Under the pieces are notes generated by a model, which was given only the letters and a program-made list of their open reading frames with translations, had not been told where the DNA came from and ran no database searches. Below are positions 30,758-32,018 of a stretch of 32,018 nt of DNA, piece after piece (positions within the stretch are counted from its first letter, which is position 1; each line of letters opens with the position of its first letter). Source of the stretch: Ruminococcus sp. CAG:382 (GTDB taxonomy: Bacteria; Bacillota; Clostridia; Oscillospirales; CAG-382); contig FR892168.1 in the NCBI GenBank assembly GCA_000433115.1, positions 1 through 32,018 on the forward strand, read 5' to 3'. Position numbers and translations under genes: made by a program.

Positions 30758-32018
30758 AATACGAGATCGTCACCGATCCGACGGTGGCGCGGTACATCTG
30801 GTATCTTTACTATTTACCCATGCTTTTTATACCGCTGCTCGGGGTGTATATTGCTTTGTTTCTCGGAAAACCACAGGAAATCCGTCTGAACGTAAGGACC
30901 GGCTGTCTTGCGATTGTTCCGGCCGTGCTTTTTCTGTCTGTGATTACCAACGACCTGCACCAGCAGGTGTTTGCGTTCAGCGGCGGAGTGCCGGGGGGAC
31001 AGGACAACTCTTCGTTTTCTCACCGTCCGCTGTATTTTGCCTGTCTCGTCTGGATGGTCGCCTGCATGGTTTTTTCGCTTGTCCGGCTTCTGAACAAAAG
31101 CCGTATACCGGGCAGCGGAAAAAAGAATCTTGCGCCGTTTGTTACAGGCTGCATAACGGTTCTTTACGGAGTCCTTTATCTGTCTGGACTGCCGGCTGTA
31201 CGCTGGTGGTTCGGCGATATGAATGTGATGTTTTGCCTGTTGTTTGCCGCGATTTACGAAAGCTGTATACACTGCCGGATGATACAGTCCAACACGGGAT
31301 ATGTCGAGCTTTTCGAGGCAACGACGCTGGCTGCCTGTATTGCTGACAGCAGCGGAAACATTGTTCTCCGCTCCCATGCCGCCTGTGAGGACATAGCCTG
31401 TCCGGAGGAGGGAACTCAGGTCTTCCGTCCCGACGGAATACGGATCTCGTCGGCACCGATAAGCGGCGGATATGCCGTATGGCAGGACAATGTGCGTCCG
31501 CTGACAGAACTGCGGGCAAAACTGAGCGGTAACAAAGCCATAATCAAAAACAACAAGGAGAAGTTGCAAGAGGCTTATTTCATACAGAAGAAGCTGTATG
31601 AGCTGACCGAAAAAAACCGTATTTACGATGAGCTGGAGGCAAGGTACGGAAAGCAAATAAACAGAATCGGGCAGCTGTTGAAGCAATGTGAGGATACGGG
31701 ACCTGCGGAAGTGCAGAACCTGCTGAAAAGAATTCTTCTGCTGGGTACCTACATCAAGCGCGGCGCCAATCTGTATTTCCTCGGCATGGAATATGAGCTT
31801 CTGCCTCAGCAGGAGCTCCGGCTGACCGTTGACGAGGCGGTGAGAGTCATGACCGTCTGCGGCACGGAGTGCAGTGTGGTCTACCGTACAACGAAGCCCA
31901 TGCGCTCAACAGAGGTGATGAGGCTGTTTGACCTTCTGAAAACGGTTGCGGAAATGACGATAAACGGGCTGCAGTCCTTGTTTATTTCGGTGTCCGACAG
32001 CGAGATGGACCTGTCGGT
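30754..32018 (+). CDS. Membrane sensor histidine kinase, continuation (partial, right edge)
   Basis: Open frame from 30754 to the window end, about 421 residues. Further hydrophobic helices (YLPMLFIPLLGVYIALFL, LAIVPAVLFLSVI, YFACLVWMVACMVFSLV, VMFCLLFAAIY) are followed by a cytoplasmic part with a PAS-like segment (EATTLAACIADSSGNIVLRS). A long helical linker comes next (LRAKLSGNKAIIKNNKEKLQ), then the start of a GHKL-type region (LLLGTYIKRGANLYFLGM). The usual phospho-acceptor histidine is not clear; the ATP-binding end lies beyond the edge. The TTG at 30754 is probably not a real start but the resumption of the gene at 30503. Confidence 0.72.
   Translation, partial: MKYEIVTDPTVARYIWYLYYLPMLFIPLLGVYIALFLGKPQEIRLNVRTGCLAIVPAVLFLSVITNDLHQQVFAFSGGVPGGQDNSSFSHRPLYFACLVWMVACMVFSLVRLLNKSRIPGSGKKNLAPFVTGCITVLYGVLYLSGLPAVRWWFGDMNVMFCLLFAAIYESCIHCRMIQSNTGYVELFEATTLAACIADSSGNIVLRSHAACEDIACPEEGTQVFRPDGIRISSAPISGGYAVWQDNVRPLTELRAKLSGNKAIIKNNKEKLQEAYFIQKKLYELTEKNRIYDELEARYGKQINRIGQLLKQCEDTGPAEVQNLLKRILLLGTYIKRGANLYFLGMEYELLPQQELRLTVDEAVRVMTVCGTECSVVYRTTKPMRSTEVMRLFDLLKTVAEMTINGLQSLFISVSDSEMDLS

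Noticed and set aside
1..32018. CRISPR array or complete insertion sequence
   Set aside because: No regularly spaced repeat array and no transposase gene were seen on either strand.

Overview
The window looks like part of a low-to-mid GC Firmicute chromosome, most likely an anaerobic gut or rumen clostridium. The evidence is consensus TTGACA/TATAAT promoters with 17-bp spacers, strong AGGAGG ribosome sites with some GTG/TTG starts, a dockerin protein, a minimal SufC plus SufB/D pair, a YegP tandem protein, a cobalamin riboswitch and tRNA genes that encode CCA. This is inferred from gene content; no ribosomal marker is present.

Positions 1 to about 13,600 are an integrated mobile element, apparently the integrase end of an ICE or genomic island. 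Its far end lies off the left edge. From left to right it carries: (a) a type I restriction-modification locus on the minus strand (HTH regulator, hsdM, hsdS) with a second, promoterless and start-less hsdS body facing it at 3564-4636. Inverted repeats are placed so that the whole hsdM operon could flip between two hsdS bodies. (b) An SOS-like module: a self-cleaving XRE/S24 repressor, a divergent promoter pair sharing a four-half-site operator array, a DinB/Pol IV-type polymerase, a small unknown protein, an ImmA/IrrE-type metallopeptidase and a small four-cysteine protein. (c) An RNA-rich control region around a sigma-70 region-4-like gene: two tandem terminators (one with a competing helix), a hairpin that buries the gene's Shine-Dalgarno sequence, and a roughly 370-nt highly structured RNA closed by a 10-bp helix. 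(d) Two small unknown genes, a MazF toxin and a tyrosine integrase coupled by overlapping start and stop codons, an excisionase-like protein with a duplicated domain, and a second convergent paralogous integrase. The element ends beside tRNA-Pro(GGG), whose 3' end is the probable attachment site.

From 13,600 to 21,220 the DNA looks like host chromosome: three tRNAs (Pro, Val, Thr), a frameshifted P-loop kinase gene, a degenerate histidine-kinase-like protein, a MITE-like 96-bp repeat and a pair of TMD-NBD ABC transporters. Several very small ORFs around the transporters have good translation or transcription signals, including a 53-codon ORF with its own promoter and terminator.

From 21,225 to 26,733 everything is on the minus strand: a lipoprotein with a propeller-like region and a zinc-protease motif, an SMI1/KNR4 protein, a GNAT-SufC-SufB/D cluster and a YegP-family protein. 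From 26,880 the plus strand carries a cobalamin riboswitch with a terminator in front of a secreted dockerin protein. The window ends inside a membrane sensor kinase gene. Three genes (14,095; 27,815; 30,750) are each broken by one base, which could be real decay or assembly error.
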